A program made the position numbers and the translations under genes. The notes below the pieces were generated by a model. It worked only from the letters and a program-made list of their open reading frames with translations, was not told the origin of the DNA and did no database searches. A DNA stretch of 28,282 bases from Chara braunii (taxonomy: Eukaryota > Streptophyta > Charophyceae > Charales > Characeae): NCBI GenBank assembly GCA_003427395.1, contig BFEA01000134.1, positions 1,534,083-1,562,364 of the forward strand. The letters run 5' to 3'. Of the stretch, positions 1 through 8,344 are shown piece by piece. Position 1 is the first letter of the stretch. Each line of letters starts with the position of its first letter.

Positions 1-475
1 TGGGGGTATTGGGGGCGGGTATGGGGGTGTTGGTGGGGTTATTAGGGGATGCTGACGAACCCCGACCTGTAGGTGCCGATCAGTCGAGGGTCGCCGACCG
101 TCTGTGTGTGCAACAGTGGGTAAATGGAACCACTAGGACCCCACGAATGGGACCAACCAAGGGACCTCATGTACTGATCGCCCATCCGTCAATCTGCGGA
201 GTCCCTTTTGCTCTTGGCCTCCCCATGCTCATGCGCCTGGTGTGCCCTCTTTCGCAATGCGATGTAACCCGATGAGCCTAGCACTGGGGGGCATAACTTC
301 ATCGCACACAATTTGGCACAACAAGAAAAAAAGTTTAAAAGTTAGAAAAACACAACCGAGGACCTTTTGTGCTGAAGAAACCACTGCACATCCACAGGCA
401 TATAAGGTGCTTTTCTAAGCTCTCTCTCCTCGCCCCCTGCACTTCCCCCCTTCTTCCCAATCAATCGGCTCAAAA
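1..475. other. No gene seen
   Basis: An 88-codon reading frame (9-275) has no recognisable domain, and I see no splice or promoter context for it. The 3' part is pyrimidine-rich, with C and T runs around 420-460. I find no repeat here that recurs elsewhere in the window. Confidence 0.4.
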
Positions 476-618
476 TTGAGTTGCTGTGAGGGCACGGGGG
501 CTCAGCCTGTACTTTGTATGTTGATGTGGTTGTCCCATTTACTGCTATTTGTACGTTTTTTTTTTTTTTTTCAATTACGAACTGCTTTTCTGGTACCTCT
601 CCTTGGGCGTGGTCCCAC

Positions 619-762
619 TAGCAAAGAGGATCGGATTGCATGCCTGAATCTGGACGAGTTTATGGAGATGTGCAGGAAATCGAGATTGAACTGCTTTTTT
701 ATGCAGCTCTGCATAAAACAATGTCATCCAGATTCAGGAGCTCGATCCTATCCTTTTTGCTA
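619..762. repeat. Foldback (inverted-repeat) element
   Basis: The arm starting TAGCAAAGAGGATCGG at 619 returns as an imperfect reverse complement ending at 762. Both arms share the core CCTGAATCTGGA (reverse-complemented on the right), with about 50 bp of spacer. The left end is preceded by GTCCCACTAGC, which is also part of the terminal repeat of the element at 1609-2150, so the two may be related. No coding capacity. It looks like a small non-autonomous hairpin element. I could not find a target-site duplication. Confidence 0.55.
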
Positions 763-1004
763 CGGTCTTCACCCGAATAGAACACCCAGTAATTATCGCC
801 GTATCTGGCCTGAAAGTTGTGCCAAATACAGCTATAATGACCGGGCGGCCCTGGACCTGTTTCTTGTCCTGTTACTAACGAGTAAGGAAAGTCTATCAGA
901 AATGCGTGCCTACCAAAAAATGAGCCAACCGTCTTCACCCGAACTGAAAGCTGCACCAAATACAGATATAATGACGGGGCGTTCTATTCGGGTGAAGAGG
1001 GTAG
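759..1004. mobile_element. Two broken copies of the palindromic MITE family (call it M1)
   Basis: The first copy (759-846) begins CTACGGTCTTCACCCGAAT and runs to ATAATGACCGGGC, then breaks off before its right arm. The second (929-1004) has lost part of its left arm but keeps the right arm, ending TATTCGGGTGAAGAGGGTAG. About 80 bp of unrelated sequence lies between them. Intact relatives sit at 19901-20015 and 25744-25858. The right end of the second copy directly abuts a tRNA-like A box at 1002, so the two overlap by a few bases. Confidence 0.65.
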
Positions 1005-1425
1005 CTCAGTTGGTACCTAGGCTACCAGCCGGGCCGCCCGGGTCACCCTATTTCCCCGGGCGGCCCGGCCGTGCAAGGACCAGGGACGGTCCCGGCCAAA
1101 AAAAAAAAAAAAAAAAAAAACCCCGAAAAAATCCGAAAAAAAACTATGTTGTGCAGGGAAAAATAAATTGAACAACTTTTGCCTCAGGGTCACATCGAAA
1201 TTCTGTACCAAATTTAAAATAAAAATTTCAATTAAAAAATATTCTTTATTTTTTTTATTCCTTTTTGGCCCGGCCGGGCAAGTGGACCCGGACCACACTG
1301 GTAGCCTAGGTTGGTACACAAATGGACTGTTGAAAACTTGAAATACAGACCCCCTTCACCCAGTTGGTACAGGAATGAACTGTTGAAAACTTGAAATGCA
1401 GACCCAGGTTCGAATGGTGATGGAC
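1001..1425 (+). mobile_element. tRNA-like (SINE-like) sequence split by a transposon
   Basis: TAGCTCAGTTGGTA (1002-1015) matches the tRNA A-box consensus. GGTTCGAAT (1408-1416) matches the B-box core. Between them lie the TIR element 1016-1310 and a duplicated ~54-bp segment, in which CTGTTGAAAACTTGAAAT occurs at about 1326 and 1380. With the insertion and the duplication removed, the A-to-B spacing would be tRNA-like. I cannot fold a normal anticodon arm, so this is read as a tRNA-derived SINE head or pseudo-tRNA, not a working tRNA gene. Confidence 0.4.
1016..1310. mobile_element. 295-bp TIR transposon (family G), inserted in a tRNA-like A box
   Basis: The ends are exact inverted repeats: CCTAGGCTACCAG (1016-1028) and CTGGTAGCCTAGG (1298-1310). 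Both sides are flanked by the direct repeat TTGGTA (1010-1015, 1311-1316), a 6-bp target-site duplication. Inside are a very GC-rich palindromic block (1029-1090, GGGCCGCCCGGG-type), a run of A at about 1099-1120 and an AT-rich right half. No coding capacity, so it must be mobilised in trans. Related copies are at 3490-3716, 4958-5066 and 26737-26795. Confidence 0.75.
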
Positions 1426-1456
1426 ATAGATAGATGTGATGAAATAAGACTATATA

Positions 1457-1579
1457 CTCACACTAGGCCCTCAAAATCACAAAATAGCAAAATGAGTGGC
1501 CAGATGCAGTCGTTCCTTTACAAGGACTCAATCTGGCCACTCATTTTGTGATTTCACAATTTTGCGGACCTAGTGTGAG
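1457..1579. mobile_element. Stowaway/mariner-like MITE with TA duplication
   Basis: A 123-bp hairpin element. It starts CTCACACTAGGCCCTCAAAAT and ends CGGACCTAGTGTGAG, with arms continuing through AAAATGAGTGGCCAGAT on the left and ATCTGGCCACTCATTTTGTG on the right. It is bounded on both sides by TA (1455-1456 and 1580-1581), the duplication made by Tc1/mariner-type transposases. The TIR is not the grass Stowaway consensus, so assignment to the superfamily rests on the TA and the structure only. Confidence 0.65.
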
Positions 1580-1608
1580 TATGCCCTAACTCTGAATTAC
1601 CCGGGCCT

Positions 1609-2150
1609 GGAGCCTCGTCCCACTAGCATCGATTAAATCGGTGTGTGGCAGCTTTTCCTTATTTAAAAACGCATAAACAATGCTATTTTTCATTTACAGG
1701 AATGCAAAGAAAAGGACCCAAAAACGAAAAATTACGGGGCCTGACATCGACATCATGACAGAACTTCAGTGCATCCACACTTCCACCAACCCGGTACATC
1801 TGCATGCGACCTTCCCGCCGGCCTGTTCGCAGTCTTCGACCGAAATCTCAATATTCTCTATTTTTCCACAAAAAAAAAGAAGACAACATCGATGCAAAAA
1901 CGCCCCCCCCCTCCGACCTCCCTAATATTGCAGCTTCGCGCCAATGCAAAGTGGCTACCTAAATGGCAAAAAACTTGTAAACGAAACTCTTCTATTGGCC
2001 GGCGGACTTTCCCCGTTACGAATTCTGTCCTCATCGCCATGCGCCGAAGATACACAAAAGGATCAACGGTCGCCGGATGTCACCTCTGGCCGCACGTCGT
2101 CGAAAACCCTGGCTCCGAAGAGTAAATCGATGCTAGTGGGACAAGGCCCC
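1609..2150. mobile_element. 542-bp non-autonomous TIR element
   Basis: The ends form 26-bp inverted repeats with two mismatches. The left starts GGAGCCTCGTCCCACTAG and the reverse complement of the right end starts GGGGCCTTGTCCCACTAG; both go on to CATCGATT. No target duplication is convincing. The interior holds overlapping short reading frames (80-120 codons) with no recognised domain and two splice-acceptor-like sites, TTTTTCATTTACAG (ends 1699) and TAATATTGCAG (ends about 1933). It may carry captured exon pieces, or this may be chance. Confidence 0.6.
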
Positions 2151-2802
2151 TGGTCACTTCGATGATGATATCTGAAGGCCGTTGCCCTTTTTAAAAAAAA
2201 AAAGGAAAATAGAAATGCTTGGCCGGAAAAAAAAAAAAAAAAAAAAAAGCTTGCCCGGTTGACCTTTGGGACTGGTGCACAGAGAAGTGAATTGCAAGAT
2301 GCACTGCAGTGCTGAAGGGAATGGTGTCTCCCTTCTGATTGAGTGAACTGAGTTCAGCTGCATGTTGCTGGTCAGCAAGATAAGCCAGGTTCAGTCGCCC
2401 GGACCTTGCATGTGGCTGTCTCTGAGAGGATGGGAATGGTGTTTCTCTTCTGATCTAGCAGTGCATGGCAGCCATATGACTCTTGGGTTTAGTTGCATGA
2501 TCCTGCTCCGTTACATAAACCAGTTTTTTTTATGTCGCATGGACCTTGGCGGTTGAGTGTGCTAGGTTCTGTTTCACTCATCTGATGGAGGTTCCCGGTA
2601 CTTCCCTACTCGGTTTTCACAGTGTTAGTGCCAAGTGCAGTCTCTGGTGAACTGGCAGGATATGTAGGTCCGCATTCGGGACTCCACTAGCTCACAGTGT
2701 TTTCAATTTCTCAGCTGTGTCCCTAAACTGTACCAAGTCTTACCCATTAGCACCAGTTCAAACCAGGGGAAGAATTAGCAAGCTGTGTACCTGCCTCTAT
2801 AT
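2151..2802. other. No gene seen
   Basis: Contains an A run at 2227-2248. A loosely duplicated segment of about 118 bp has GGAATGGTGT followed by TCTTCTGAT (first occurrence CCTTCTGAT) near 2320 and 2435. No reading frame here looks coding. Confidence 0.4.
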
Positions 2803-2844
2803 GTGTGTGTGTGTGTGTGTGTGTGTGAGAGTGAGAGTGAGTGT

Positions 2845-2914
<70 letters not shown>
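2803..2914. repeat. Compound microsatellite (GT)n-(GA)n
   Basis: A pure GT tract (about 2803-2828) is followed by interrupted GTGAGA units and a GA tract of over 60 bp. Reading frames predicted across it are poly-dipeptide artefacts. Confidence 0.95.
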
Positions 2915-2919
<5 letters not shown>

Positions 2920-3489
2920 ACTGGACTAATTTTGTGCACTTTTCCACAAGCACGTCCACATTCAGGTGTTAAATCCAATCCTTTTCGCTATTGGGACCTT
3001 GCCTCCAATTGGACCTTGCTCTCAATGTCAGACTCCACCTGGCCCGTGAAGAAGTGGTGGAGTCCAGAGAGTCACACAGAAGCGACATAGCCCGTAATCG
3101 AATGTCATCACGCCGAGAACGGATGGATTTAACGGTTGCGCACTCACTCATCTATCAGGCAATGACAGCTGTCGAGTTAAGTCCACCTGCGCCATGAAGA
3201 GTTAAGAGGAGCACAGATGGATTTGGGGCAACTTTCAGACCAGATGCAGCCATAATGACTCCGGGTGTTTTATTCGGGTGACAAAGCAGGTGACTAATGT
3301 AATCGGTAGGGCATGCTCTACCTTCTTCCCCCAAACATAATGCATATGCGTTGTATTCGAGTTTTCAAAAAAAATAAAATAAAAAAAAAATGAATAGAAC
3401 GCAACGCGTATGCATTGTATTCGAAAATAAGGGCTGTTCCAATAGAACACATGTGCATTCTAACTATGTGGTGGTGATACTAAGTGAAA
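2915..3489. other. No gene; half copy of MITE M1 at about 3230-3290
   Basis: At 3230-3290 the right half of an M1 element is visible: ACTTTCAGACCAGATGCAGC followed by CATAATGACTCCGGGTG and TTTTATTCGGGTGA. The left half is absent. At 3340-3425 a ~20-bp motif around TGCATTGTATTCGA occurs twice. Short reading frames near 3000-3190 on both strands have no recognisable family. Confidence 0.5.
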
Positions 3490-3716
3490 GCTGGGCTACC
3501 AGCCATGCCGCCCGAGTCCCCAAAGCTGGCACGGGACCTGCCCGGGACGCCTGGCCGGGCAACTGGGCCGGGGGGCCTCCCGGCCAATATCTCACCCCCC
3601 TCCCCCAAAAAAAAAAGAAAAAAAAAAAATGTTGTACAGAATAGCAAACCAAACAACTTTTGGCTGAGGGTCACTTCCAAAGTCTTCACAGATTTTGAAA
3701 TAACAATAAAATAGTG
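3490..3716. mobile_element. Family G TIR element, right end missing
   Basis: Begins with GGGCTACCAGCC, matching the left TIR of 1016-1310. It continues through the GC-rich block (GGCCGGGCAACTGGGCC) and a purine run (3606-3629). It then matches the older copy's AT-rich part, sharing AACAACTTTTG and GAGGGTCAC (AGGGTCAC in the first copy). It fades out before a right TIR, so this copy is truncated. Confidence 0.6.
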
Positions 3717-3860
3717 CAAGGAAAATCATCTCACCCCCTTTAAAGGCCTTTCAACCCCTTTCAAGCCCCTTTAAGACCCTTACCTCCCCCCCCTTCCCCC
3801 CCCGACCCTCCAAAACGACACAAACTGGAAAAAAGAAAGACCGGATTTGGGTCCCTCTTT
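3717..3860. other. C- and CCTTT-rich spacer
   Basis: Degenerate repeats of CCCCTTTAAAG / CCCCTTTCAA followed by C runs (about 3785-3805). No gene seen. Confidence 0.5.
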
Positions 3861-4378
3861 GTTACATCTTCGACTCACACGGGTCCTACCGGACCCGACT
3901 TAGGGCTGGAGGGACACACCAGGGCCTAAAGGCCCGACCTTTGGGGTTTACAGGCCCTAAAGGCCTGAGTTTGGAGTATCACCCATCGGGTAGGCCCAAA
4001 CGACACTTCATTTGGGCCTGGCGGCGCTCTTGAAGCTGCCGACCGCCGATTGAGGCTGAACTGTCCATCTGGACGGTTCAGGGTCTGGCCTGGCCTCGCA
4101 GCATTGAGGCCAGACCATTGCCCACCGGTATAAGTACCGGTATCCGCCTCAGTAGTGGGATTGGCCTACCGGAACTCTACCGGCACGGCATGGTCAGTGC
4201 TAGTGCACTGTTTGATGCGCTAAACTTAGCGCAGGGGCTGAAGCAGGAGCGCAGCATAGCGCAGCAGCGAGCGGAGCAGCAGCGGGCGACTGAGCTTGCA
4301 CGGCGGTTATCACCGCCTGAGGTATCGGGAGCTTGGAGGGTCTCTCCTCCTCTCCCTTGCCAGTCCCCTCTCTCTCTC

Positions 4379-4409
<31 letters not shown>

Positions 4410-4583
4410 CTTTTCTTCTTCTTCTTCTTCTTCTTCTTCTTCTTCTTCTTCTTCAGATTGGAGACTATCCAGTTGGACAGAGATCAGAGTTGGATTTTGG
4501 TGATACGAGACTGTGGTACTTACCTGATTGGAGACTTGGAGATCGTTGAGGTTGATACTCGGCTGCATCACAGTTGGACACCG
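3861..4583 (+). repeat. Dispersed repeat A, copy 1 (LTR-like)
   Basis: Aligns co-linearly along its length with 27499-28282. Shared landmarks include TTACATCTTCGAC, GGACCCGACTTAGGGCT, GGGCCTAAAGGCC, GGCCTCGCAGCATTGAGGCC, a CTT-rich tract ending in CAG, and CTCGGCTGCATCACAG. The two copies differ at many positions and by several indels, so they are separate old insertions. An LTR or LTR leader is plausible: it has a TATA-like TATAAGTA inside a palindrome at 4124-4141, and a splice-donor-like complement at TACTTACC. No TG..CA borders, primer-binding site or gag/pol frame could be identified, so the class stays open. Confidence 0.6.
4412..4454 (+). repeat. (CTT)n microsatellite ending in CAG
   Basis: An uninterrupted CTT tract in repeat A, preceded by CTC/CCT units and ending TTCTTCAG. 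The polypyrimidine-plus-CAG arrangement resembles a splice acceptor and is kept in the second copy of repeat A (28089-28152 area). Confidence 0.9.
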
Positions 4584-4957
4584 GTTACATCTGGACTCTG
4601 TTATCTCCGACATTGGTGACCTTTGGTCCTCGACATTTTGATCTTGTTATATGACATTCTGGACTACCATTTCGGAGACCTATCAGACTCTATCTTTGTG
4701 ACCTATCGGTGTGATCTACCTCCCACCTCCTTCGTCTCTCCTCCCACCTTTCATCTGTGTATGTGTGTGGAGTGATGCCATGTAAGTCAGTTGGTGTGAG
4801 TCAGTCTATGTGAGTTAGTTCGTTATCAGACTTGCGCTGCATAAATGCTCATCCTATATTGGTTGATCTTTGGTTCTGCCCATACTCATTGAAGTATGTA
4901 ACACTCTTGGAGGGCACAAAATTGCCCCATGATCAGGGGAGAGGGGGGGGGGGGGGN
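4584..4957. other. No gene seen
   Basis: Sequence downstream of repeat A, rich in short motifs of the type TTGGAC/TGGAGAC. It may be the continuation of that element, but the second copy is cut off by the window end so this cannot be compared. A G run occurs at 4940-4956. Confidence 0.4.
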
Positions 4958-5066
4958 GNGNTTTGTNTNTTTTTTTNCTCNCCCNGGNGNCCCGGGCAAG
5001 AGGGTCCAAGTCGCACTGCCCCGGCTGCCCGGCCGGGCGCCCAGGCCCGTGTGCGGGTCTGGTAGC
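4958..5066. mobile_element. Family G fragment with ambiguous bases
   Basis: GCCCGGCCGGGCG and GGTCTGGTAG resemble the GC-rich half and TIR of family G. Ten or so N calls lie at 4958-4989 beside G and T runs, typical of reads failing in this hard-to-sequence GC hairpin. Confidence 0.45.
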
Positions 5067-5159
5067 ACAGAGTGAAAGCCTATATCGCTTAGTAGCTGGC
5101 TGATCTAAGGAGTACCAAGTGGCAACTATGTGATTTCTGGCTTAGTGTCACAAAGCAAT

Positions 5160-5290
5160 ATATATACATATATATATGAGTCGGTGAAACTCCGACGAAA
5201 CAGTTTGTCACAGCCCCTCGTTTGTTGTCCTCTTCTCCCTCTCTGCCTACGGTTTTACCGGGCAGTTCTATTTGACGATATATACTACGA
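5160..5290 (+). mobile_element. Truncated hammerhead/retrozyme-like repeat (copy R1)
   Basis: From 5177 the sequence is identical to the 3' part of the ribozyme at 5573-5632: TGA, stem II GTCGG/CCGAC, GAAA and the 3' strand of stem III. A pyrimidine-rich tail follows, with CACAGCCCCTCG, GCCTACGG and GACGATATA. Everything 5' of TGA, including stem I and the cleavage site, is replaced by (TA)n. The break falls exactly inside the conserved CTGATGA box. Confidence 0.75.
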
Positions 5291-5699
5291 CTTCGCTAGC
5301 TTCCTGCTACGGTTTTCTCCGGTCAGGTCGAGCGGCAGTGGTCGGGGCCGTCACTACGCGGCCATGCTGTGCCTCTAGTGCCAGCGGCGTGTCTGGAGTG
5401 TATTTTTTGGCTGTGACAGACCTTTCTTTGTTTCGTGGATGTTTTGCTGGCTTGTGATGGGGTGTGAACCGACAGTCTGTAGAGTTTTCCATCTGGTGTG
5501 GGTGAGTGATAGTCTACTTTGATTTTGGTTAAGGTAGATTATCATTTACAGTGTAATCAGTGAGGGGATTCTGCAGACTGTTGAGGGTTCAGCCTCCTGA
5601 TGAGTCGGTGAAACTCCGACGAAACAGTTTGTCACAGCCCCTCGTTTGTTGTCCTCTTCTCCCTCTCTGCCTACGGTTTTACCGGGCAGTTCTATTTGA

Positions 5700-5712
<13 letters not shown>
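5291..5712 (+). mobile_element. Retrozyme-like non-autonomous element (copy R2, with full ribozyme)
   Basis: A ~280-nt body (about 5291-5572) is followed by a complete hammerhead motif (5573-5632) and the same tail as R1, ending GACGATATA into (TA)n. The body recurs at 21686-22054, which shows it is a mobile unit. R1 and R2 repeat the ribozyme 3' half plus tail in direct orientation 424 bp apart. That is the layout expected of a small circular or multimeric RNA reverse-transcribed into DNA, as in plant retrozymes. No protein is encoded, so mobility would depend on another retroelement. I did not find a convincing primer-binding site or polypurine tract. Confidence 0.65.
5573..5632 (+). ncRNA. 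Type III hammerhead ribozyme
   Basis: All parts can be placed by eye. The stem III 5' strand GCAGACTGT (5573-5581) pairs over 9 bp, with two G-U wobbles, to ACAGTTTGT (5624-5632). The cleavage triplet is GUU (5580-5582), an allowed NUH. Stem I is GAGG/CCTC (5583-5586/5593-5596) with a 6-nt loop. The core box CTGATGA is at 5597-5603. Stem II is GTCGG/CCGAC (5604-5608/5616-5620) with a 7-nt loop. The core GAAA is at 5621-5624. Open ends on stem III make it type III, the form known from plant retrozymes and viroid-like RNAs. Predicted self-cleavage is between 5582 and 5583 of the + strand RNA. GUU is usually slower than GUC. Confidence 0.85.
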
Positions 5713-5769
<57 letters not shown>

Positions 5770-5930
5770 AACAGTTTGTCACAGCCCCTCGTTTGTTGTC
5801 CTCTTCTCTCTCTATGCCTACGGTTTACCGCGCAGTTCTGTTTGTGACGATATATATATATATATATTGACGATATATATATATATGACGATATATATAT
5901 ATATATATATCACCTCCCGCTTTACTCTTG
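5702..5930 (+). repeat. (TA)n tracts with a third retrozyme tail (R3)
   Basis: TA tracts at 5702-5768, 5851-5868 and about 5874-5912 are punctuated by GACGATATA units. Between them, 5770-5850 is another copy of the tail, starting AAACAGTTTGTCACAGCCCC, which keeps only the last part of the ribozyme. Repeated GACGATATA ends suggest the element's 3' terminus is a TA-rich microsatellite-like tail that has been extended or reiterated. Confidence 0.7.
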
Positions 5931-6752
5931 CCTCTTTCTTACAGCGTACAAGTGGGCCGTTATGGCACAAGGGGATGCGGGCGAGCTCGCGCGCAACTCC
6001 ATCAAAGTGGCGAGCGAGCCTTGTATGCGAGAGGCACGGCGAAATGGGGGAGTTAAAAGAAGAATGAGAAAAATTAAGGAATAGTTTCAGTGCGCCCCTC
6101 ATCTTTGTTTTTTGTTTTTTTATCTTTAGCGTTTGTTTTGAAAGGCCTTCCACGATTCAGACCCTCAATTCGAGTTCAGCATCAAGGTCTTATGCCAAGA
6201 CGGTCAGTTTCAGATAGAGAAGTCACAGTCGGGTGGGTACCTTAGGAGTAAAGTCCAACAGGCAACCTGTAAACTGTCGTCACAGTCACAGTCGGGCAAA
6301 GGTTGCATTCTACAAGCAAACGTCACGTCTCATAATGAAAAGTCGTATCATATTGAGAAGTCACATCGCACGGGCAGAGGACACTTCCCCAGGGCAAAAG
6401 TTGTGTCCCAGAGGTTTTGACTGTCGTGAGTCACAACCCACAGTCAAAAGTCATGTTCCACAGGTGAAAAGTCGTGACTCACAGGCCCAAGCAGCAGCAC
6501 ACGAATGAAAACTCGTTCGGGAAAAGTACCAGGCCCTGACATTCTGAAGCAAACAGGCTGTGGGAATGTGGTACCAGAACCAAGTCAAGCCCCAAGAAGC
6601 AGAGGCTGGGAGGAGTTGAAGCTCAGTCCAAGAGAAAATAAGGACTGGCCAGCCTCCTCATTTCGGCAGATTGCTCATTCGCATGAAGTGTGGAAGTGCT
6701 GGGGCACTTGTGCGCTATTGGGAAGAGCAGAGCACTGAGCCAGGGTGCTGCG

Positions 6753-6758
<6 letters not shown>
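5931..6758. other. No gene seen
   Basis: Between about 6200 and 6500 short degenerate motifs such as AAAAGTCGTGACTCACAGG recur irregularly, a decayed minisatellite. Reading frames of 77-91 codons (6233-6508, 6505-6738) match nothing I recognise. The phrase KVPGPD near 6518 is reminiscent of a LINE reverse-transcriptase motif but stands alone. Confidence 0.4.

Positions 6759-6835
<77 letters not shown>
6759..6835. repeat. (GA)n microsatellite
   Basis: Uninterrupted GA dinucleotides over about 77 bp. Confidence 0.97.
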
Positions 6836-6837
<2 letters not shown>

Positions 6838-7446
6838 GGCAGGGTGAAGGGAGCCATAGCTGCGCCAGTGCAGAGTGTTAGTGCTAGTTAGTGGGAGTTA
6901 GTAGACATAGTAGCAGTGGGTGTATCCAGAGTAGATCCTTGTGTTTAGTGAGTGTGAATGGATGTAGGGAGAGAAGATACAGTGAGGACATAACTAGAGA
7001 GAAGACCAGCGAGAGAGAGAGAAAGACAGAGAGAGAAGAAGAGCTGGAAAGGGATACTTACCTGAGAGCTGACACTGCTCACTGATTACCTGTGTATTCG
7101 TTGACGAGCACTGGTGACTTGAACTCTCACTGCTCTTGTGATAATTTGCTGGAAGTTATAAGCTGCGCTCTCTGGTTTTCGACTCTCTAGCATCCAGTGT
7201 GGAAATTCGAGCCCTCTCACTTGTGCTTGATGCATGTCTATGTGTGCACTCACTGGTGATGAACTGTGCGGTTCATCGCAGTTTCCCAAAGTGCCCTCTT
7301 TTTTTTTTTTTTTTTCGTTTTCTTAGTTCATTGTTATGTGGCAATATATACCGGTATAAAGTGCCCAGCATAGTACCTTCAACGATGTGGTGGTCGTACC
7401 GTGCTACTATGTTAGTATGTGGTGATGGTACTTAGTGAAAGTGTAT
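6836..7446. other. No gene seen; upstream region of PNG1
   Basis: Purine-rich to about 7050, then mixed sequence with a T run at 7299-7315. A motif around ATGTGGTGAT and TTAGTGAAAG (7419-7441) resembles 3468-3490 and 5064-5073, so part of this is another dispersed repeat. No promoter can be placed with confidence. Confidence 0.35.
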
Positions 7447-7725
7447 GTCTTAGCAGCTGGCTGAATGCGCAGTTACTGAGCGGTAACTCTGTGTGTGCCG
7501 AGTTTAGTGCCGAGTTTAGTGCCGAGTTTAGTGTCTTAGCAGCTGGCTGATATGCGCAGTTACTGAGCGGTAACTCTGTGTGTGCAGAGTTTAGTGCCGA
7601 GTTAAGTGTCTTTGCAGCTGGCTGATATGCGCAGTTACTGAGCGGTAACTCTGTGTGTGCCAAGTTTAGTGCCGAGTTAAGTGTCTTAGCAGCTGGCTGA
7701 TATGGGCAGTTACTGAGCGGTACTT
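7447..7725 (+). repeat. Minisatellite, four units of about 75 bp
   Basis: Units start with GTCTTAGCAGCTGGCTGAT-like sequence at about 7447, 7533, 7608 and 7682 (spacing 86, 75, 74). Each contains CAGTTACTGAGCGGTAACTC and a GAGTTTAGTGCC motif. The first unit carries extra copies of a 12-bp subrepeat (AGTTTAGTGCCG), which explains its greater length. The minus-strand 115-codon frame (7412-7759) is an artefact of unit length divisible by three. Confidence 0.9.
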
Positions 7726-7845
7726 GTATTCTATGAAATTTGATTAAAGTCAAAATCATTCAGTTGTTTGTTTGATTCTATACTGTTTTAATTCTTCGAT
7801 GATTTGATCATTCAGATACTACGTGAGAATAGAGATGGTTCTCCC

Positions 7846-7989
7846 TTTGTTTGTTTTTTTTGGTTTAGAAAGGGGAAAAGGGAGAAGAGAAAAGAAAGAC
7901 ATGTCCCATGCTACGTCCTTTGTTTTTTTTTTTTTTTTGGCTTAGAAAGGGGAAAAGGGAGAAGAGAAAAGAAAGACATGTCCCATGGG
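7846..7989. repeat. Tandem duplication, about 70 bp per copy
   Basis: A segment of poly-T, then TTAGAAAGGGGAAAAGGGAG and AGACATGTCCCATG, occurs twice head to tail (about 7846-7911 and 7919-7988), nearly identical apart from T-run length. This points to a recent slippage duplication. Confidence 0.85.
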
Positions 7990-8099
7990 CCCGAATGGTA
8001 CACGGAACTGCATGCATGGTTCACCCCTGTGGTACTGCAAGTTTTTTTTTTTTTTTTTTTTTAATTAACAGTGGTTCTGCAGCAACTGCTTCATTTTGG

Positions 8100-8177
8100 T
8101 CCTTTTTTTTTTCTTTTTTTTTTTCTTGCCTGTTTCTACCCCTTACCCTGTCTTTGCTTTTCTTTTTCCTTTGCAGA
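8100..8177 (+). promoter_or_regulatory. Probable 3' splice site of a 5'UTR intron of PNG1
   Basis: A long pyrimidine tract (about 8100-8172) ends in TTTCCTTTGCAG, AG at 8175-8176. This is a strong plant-type acceptor 168 bp upstream of the PNG1 start codon. The donor is not located. If real, the gene is transcribed with at least one 5'UTR intron, which argues against it being a plain processed retrocopy. Confidence 0.4.
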
Positions 8178-8344
8178 TTCACAAGTAGCTGTTGCTAAAC
8201 AGATACTTGTGTTCAAATCCTAGAAGCGCGCAAAGGAGTAGGCAAGTGTAGCGGAGTGTTGCCAACCGGCGGGGTTGATTCCCTCCCCCCTCTTGTTGTA
8301 CATGTTTTTGGCCAGGAGGTTTGGAGGGTAGAGGAAGGTAGACG

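Noticed and set aside
5177-5208. A type I hammerhead using the short hairpin ACA-GTT-TGT-C after GAAA as stem III
   Set aside because: The flanking sequences do not pair to form stem I next to the core. The type III folding of 5573-5632 uses the same bases and satisfies all three stems.
6505-6738. KVPGPD phrase resembling a LINE reverse-transcriptase motif
   Set aside because: An isolated six-residue match in a 77-codon frame with no other RT motif.
7050-7066. U1 snRNA start (ATACTTACCTG)
   Set aside because: Only 11 bases match and the following sequence is not U1. The word is also the complement of a splice-donor consensus and appears by chance or as part of a repeat.
7412-7759. 115-codon protein with four LSNCAYQPAAKTLNSALN repeats
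   Set aside because: It is the translation of a 75-bp minisatellite on the minus strand; no start context or domain.
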